Assembly: GCA_020353055.1 (NCBI GenBank)
Contig: CP070686.1
Span: 992,625-1,056,624, forward strand
DNA length: 64,000 bases
Source: Caldifarciminota bacterium
GTDB taxonomy: Bacteria; Hydrothermota; Tepidihabitantia; SM23-42
Reading direction: 5' to 3'
Under the pieces are notes generated by a model. That model worked only from the letters and a program-made list of their open reading frames with translations, ran no database searches and had not been told where the DNA came from. Both the position numbers and the translations under genes were made by a program. Of this stretch, positions 61,110 to 64,000 are shown piece after piece. Numbering within the stretch: position 1 is the first letter of the stretch; each line of letters opens with the position of its first letter.

Positions 61110-61917
61110 TAAATATCTGAGAACCGACAAACTGCCGCATATCTGGTGCACAGGCTGTGGATGTGGTATCGTCCTCAAATCAATGCTACGGGCGATTGAA
61201 CGCAGCAAAATTCCGCAAGACGATATAGCCGTCGTTTCCGGGATCGGTTGCTCTTCGCGGACGCCGGGTTACCTGGACTTCAACACTTTGCACACCACCC
61301 ACGGCAGAGCGATTGCATTCGCCACCGGATTGAAACTCGCCAAGCAGAAGTTGAAGGTCATTGTCGTAACCGGCGACGGTGATGCGACGGCAATCGGCGG
61401 CAACCACTTCATTCATGCTGCACGGCGTAATCTGGACATGACAGTCGTTATCTATAACAACTACATTTACGGTATGACGGGTGGTCAAGTTTCACCTACG
61501 ACGCCAGCAGGCAAGCGAGGTAGTACCGCGCCCTACGGCAATGTAGAACCCGCGTTTGACATCTCACGATTGGCGATAGCTGCTGGTGCGCCCTTCGTTG
61601 CCCGGTCGACCTGCTACCATGCAGTTCAACTTGACAAATATATATGCCGAGGTATCAAAAAGAAAGGGTTCTCGGTGATCGAAGTTCTCTCGCCGTGTCC
61701 CACCTATTACGCACGTCCCAACCGCTTAGGCAACGTTGTGGATATGATGGAGTGGTATAAGAATAATAGCCTACAAATTGAGGTCGCGCGGCACACGCCG
61801 GAAGAGGAAAAGAAGGACAAAATTACCATCGGAATTCTCCACGACACAGAAAGACCGGAATTCTGTGAAGTATACCAGCAACTATCCGCGCAGGCCAAGA
61901 AAAAATACGTTGAGTAA
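61096..61917 (+). CDS. korB: 2-oxoglutarate:ferredoxin oxidoreductase beta subunit
   Basis: The 273-residue beta subunit binds thiamine diphosphate. The signature WCTGCGCGIVLKSMLRAIE (about 17-35) includes the family Cys residues, and the TPP/Mg motif GDGDATAIGGNHFIHAARRN lies at about 94-113. The segment PTYYARPNR near 201-209 is typical of the KorB branch. It pairs with korA and korC. The start overlaps the korA end, and the next gene begins after 14 nt. Confidence 0.93.
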   Translation: MFNYDKYLRTDKLPHIWCTGCGCGIVLKSMLRAIERSKIPQDDIAVVSGIGCSSRTPGYLDFNTLHTTHGRAIAFATGLKLAKQKLKVIVVTGDGDATAIGGNHFIHAARRNLDMTVVIYNNYIYGMTGGQVSPTTPAGKRGSTAPYGNVEPAFDISRLAIAAGAPFVARSTCYHAVQLDKYICRGIKKKGFSVIEVLSPCPTYYARPNRLGNVVDMMEWYKNNSLQIEVARHTPEEEKKDKITIGILHDTERPEFCEVYQQLSAQAKKKYVE

Positions 61918-61931
61918 AATTGGAGGTTACT

Positions 61932-62477
61932 GTGTCCTTTAGATATGAGTTTAGATTGAGTGGTTCTGGTGGTCAAGGTCTTATATTAGCCGGAAAGATT
62001 CTTGCCGAGGCAGCTGCGATTTTTGACGGCAAGAATGCCACCCAGAGCCAGTCTTACGGCCCGGAAGCACGTGGGGGTTCAAGTCGTTCTGAAGTCATCG
62101 TATCTGACGAAGAGATAGATTATCCCAAAGCCGTTAACATCGACTTGCTTCTCTGTTTTACGCAGGAGGCATGCGACAAATACTGTACGGATATAAAGGA
62201 TAATGGGATACTACTCGTTGACAAAAACTACGTCACGAAGACCCCCAAGGGAAGGTTCAAGGTCTATTCTTTACCGATCACCGAGATTGCCGAAACGAAA
62301 ATAGGCAAAGCACTTGTGGCGAATATAGTTGCCTTGGGAGTCATTACCGGCTTAACAGGGATCATCTCACAACAGGCGGTTGAATCGGCGATCCTATCGC
62401 GCGTTCCGAAGGGGACTGAAGAACTCAACCTCAAAGCATTCAACGCTGGTATCGAGCTTGCCCAACAGGCTGGATAA
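61932..62477 (+). CDS. korC: 2-oxoglutarate:ferredoxin oxidoreductase gamma subunit
   Basis: The 181-residue protein is the gamma subunit of a 2-oxoacid:ferredoxin oxidoreductase. It opens with FRLSGSGGQGLILAGKILAEAAAIF, the family's glycine-rich signature, and contains SYGPEARGGSSRSEVIVSDEEIDYP (about 42-66) and ANIVALGVITGLTGII (about 133-148). The GTG at 61932 has GGAGG 5 nt upstream and fits better than the TTG at 61920. It closes the korDABC operon, encoding all four subunits. Confidence 0.92.
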   Translation: MSFRYEFRLSGSGGQGLILAGKILAEAAAIFDGKNATQSQSYGPEARGGSSRSEVIVSDEEIDYPKAVNIDLLLCFTQEACDKYCTDIKDNGILLVDKNYVTKTPKGRFKVYSLPITEIAETKIGKALVANIVALGVITGLTGIISQQAVESAILSRVPKGTEELNLKAFNAGIELAQQAG

Positions 62478-62506
62478 GCATCATTTGTGCAGCACCCCTT
62501 CTTCCC

Positions 62507-63235
62507 GTGGAAACTCACTGGCTAAATTTTGTTGATCAAAGAGCGCGACACAGCATGCTACACGTACTCGTTGAGTTATCGCGGATTCAGAACAGAAAAT
62601 CTCCCGATTTTTTGATCATTGGAGCACTGCCTCTGCTCATGTACGGTTATCTCCGGTACACTGCGCTATGGGACATTGATTTACTATTTAGAAATAGCAC
62701 CGAGCTGCAGGAATTCGCTAAGAGATCTAAATCGCCTACGATAAGGATAGTAGACTACGATGACATGCTCATGGTAAGCGAGAGCATCACCAGCTATCAC
62801 ACCGCCTGGACATCTGACAAAAATTGGCTCAACGTGGATTATATTTTAAGGCGTGACTTATTTGAATTTCATGCTGACAAGTTGACCAATTCGACAAGCT
62901 TCAATGAGAGAATAGCATGGAACGGCAGTAATTACGATATCTCACTCTTCCTTGCTCACCCATGGGATATCATAGCCAGTAAGGTTTTATCACCACGCAC
63001 TACGAGGGATATCTCACTCAGAGTAGACACGAGCATAGACATCAGACACATTTTTGCAGTATATAAAGTAGAAAAGGATAATATGAATTTCTGGCGACAT
63101 GTCGTTTCCAGGGGCAGTTGGTTTTGCCCTAAGGATGTATTCAGAAAGAAATTCCTTGAACTTCTCAGAGTCGCTCATGAATTGGGATATGAGAATTTGG
63201 AAATTTCACCCCTCGCCATGGAAATGCTGAGCTAA
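62507..63235 (+). CDS. Nucleotidyltransferase-fold protein of unknown function
   Basis: The 242-residue protein has a segment DFLIIGALPLLMYGYLRYTALWDIDLLF (about 34-61) that resembles the core of minimal nucleotidyltransferases such as AbiEii-like proteins: GALxxxxYG followed by the metal-binding D-x-D (D56, D58). The rest is mixed alpha/beta with no further motif. It could be a stand-alone nucleotidyltransferase or a toxin-like member, but neither is shown. The start is uncertain: GTG at 62507 or ATG at 62555. No standard promoter or strong ribosome site was found. The next gene, another nucleotidyltransferase-like ORF, begins 2 nt after its stop. Confidence 0.55.
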   Translation: METHWLNFVDQRARHSMLHVLVELSRIQNRKSPDFLIIGALPLLMYGYLRYTALWDIDLLFRNSTELQEFAKRSKSPTIRIVDYDDMLMVSESITSYHTAWTSDKNWLNVDYILRRDLFEFHADKLTNSTSFNERIAWNGSNYDISLFLAHPWDIIASKVLSPRTTRDISLRVDTSIDIRHIFAVYKVEKDNMNFWRHVVSRGSWFCPKDVFRKKFLELLRVAHELGYENLEISPLAMEMLS

Positions 63236-63237
63236 TC

Positions 63238-64000
63238 ATGAAAGATTTCATAGCTAAACTGAAAGAACAGAATGCCGAATTCGGGAATCATTACTACAAA
63301 TATATTCAGACTATCGAACGGCATCTCGATCCGCTGGTCCAAAGGCTAGAGGAAAAAAAGAAAAGGGATGCCGTGCACATTTTACACCCGACCTTTGACT
63401 TCAAGACTCAACTTGGTATTGTTGCCAGCGTTGGAACAGACAAGCAGGAAAAAATCAAGTTTATCAACACTTTTTTTGCCCTTCAGTTCCTGCTGATGAA
63501 CAGACAAGCCCTTGATCATCTGAGAATGGGTGTCATGGCGTCCATAGACAAGGGACCCGTGTACAAAAAGTTCATGATCGACGCAGGCAATAATTTCCGC
63601 ATGCTCACGTCCCATTATATCAATCAACTGCTCAAAATGTATCTCGACGACAAACCTTGTCCGGATTTTGTAATTCTCGGTGTCGGCACAAAGGCCGACC
63701 AGGATGATATCGATGTCGGCATAATCGACGACGGAACGGGTAATCGCCATGAGTTTAATCGCGTAATTTCCCAGATAAGCCAGGAAATGCTGAAATCGGC
63801 AATCTCATTCCACTTTCATCTCTCCGAGCACATCGGCGGTCAGTACTACTCGGCCTCAATAGATGAATACAAGAAAGCCCTTAAGCATCAAATAGGCGAC
63901 TATGTAATCATCAACGAGATGCTGAGTGGTGCGGTGATCACAGGCGACGACAGCCTTTTTCGCGAATACCAGAGAGAGATCATTGAACGTTATTTTTATC
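63238..64000 (+). CDS. Nucleotidyltransferase-like protein, cut at the window edge
   Basis: The open reading frame starts with ATG at 63238, 2 nt after the preceding stop, and runs out of the window without a stop (at least 254 residues). After a helical N-terminal part (about 1-140) it carries VILGVGTKADQDDIDVGIIDD (about 145-165). The G-x-G and D-x-D pattern (D157, D159) matches nucleotidyltransferase folds like those of GlnD or DUF294 proteins. The full domain layout and function cannot be read because the 3' end is missing. It is likely co-transcribed with the preceding nucleotidyltransferase-like gene. Confidence 0.6.
   Translation, partial: MKDFIAKLKEQNAEFGNHYYKYIQTIERHLDPLVQRLEEKKKRDAVHILHPTFDFKTQLGIVASVGTDKQEKIKFINTFFALQFLLMNRQALDHLRMGVMASIDKGPVYKKFMIDAGNNFRMLTSHYINQLLKMYLDDKPCPDFVILGVGTKADQDDIDVGIIDDGTGNRHEFNRVISQISQEMLKSAISFHFHLSEHIGGQYYSASIDEYKKALKHQIGDYVIINEMLSGAVITGDDSLFREYQREIIERYFY

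Noticed and set aside
1..64000. tRNA, rRNA, CRISPR array or prophage
   Set aside because: No cloverleaf with a GTTCRA arm, no rRNA-like stretch, no regularly spaced repeats and no phage structural genes were seen.

Overview
The window reads as a chromosome segment of an uncultivated, probably anaerobic, diderm bacterium. The diderm assignment rests on an LpxH-like hydrolase, adjacent LapA and LapB homologues, a BamD-type lipoprotein, three SurA/PpiC-type chaperones, many lipoproteins, a soluble-lytic-transglycosylase-like enzyme and a secreted protein with a C-terminal sorting-type domain. The anaerobic suggestion rests on a KorDABC 2-oxoacid:ferredoxin oxidoreductase. Together with the archaemetzincin and the TPR/HEAT-rich proteins, this would fit an FCB-related candidate phylum such as WOR-3. 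That placement is an inference from gene content only.

Layout. 79-7238: LpxH-like gene, then on the minus strand a HEAT protein, guaA, a diguanylate cyclase and a patatin in one operon. 7350-13537: nucleotide-sugar dehydrogenase, then a minus-strand lapA-lapB-SPOR-mutS operon. 13795-17608: ddl, an ANT(4')-like nucleotidyltransferase, a stomatin-family protein, a degenerate class III cyclase and a Nudix hydrolase. 17613-21283: accessory stretch with a REP-like palindrome, an AT-rich HEAT-like exported protein, about 580 bp of unexplained DNA, a DUF2007 gene and a small dispersed repeat. 21284-31365: lipoprotein, membrane protein, vitamin B12-type ABC importer, yjbQ, thermonuclease, ndk, lytic transglycosylase, lspA, dksA-like, TPR protein, queF. 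31512-43884: broken secreted protein, panB, deoxynucleoside kinase, folK, GH10-like protein, slipin-archaemetzincin-aminotransferase-GGDEF operon, divIVA-PNP-TPR-bamD-nadD operon, lipid kinase. 43965-54816: polA, the canonical rplM-rpsI-rpsB-tsf-pyrH-frr operon, HtrA protease, sigma factor, hslV, tRNA nucleotidyltransferase. 55015-64000: three PPIase genes, a PerM-type permease, korDABC and two nucleotidyltransferase-like genes, the last cut by the window edge.

The most striking signal is regulatory. I found 26 promoters of the same form: a TTGAC-like -35 box, a spacer of exactly 16 bp and a TATAAT-like -10 box. In 20 of them the start codon (ATG or GTG) begins only 5-8 nt after the -10 box, which predicts leaderless or nearly leaderless mRNAs. 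In most of the others the predicted leader is 10-13 nt and holds little more than a Shine-Dalgarno sequence. This rule fixes many start codons, including GTG starts at 21284, 26581, 31365, 35916, 43884 and 54816. Genes inside operons use ordinary Shine-Dalgarno sites or overlapping stop/start codons.

No tRNA, rRNA, CRISPR array, transposase gene or prophage was seen.
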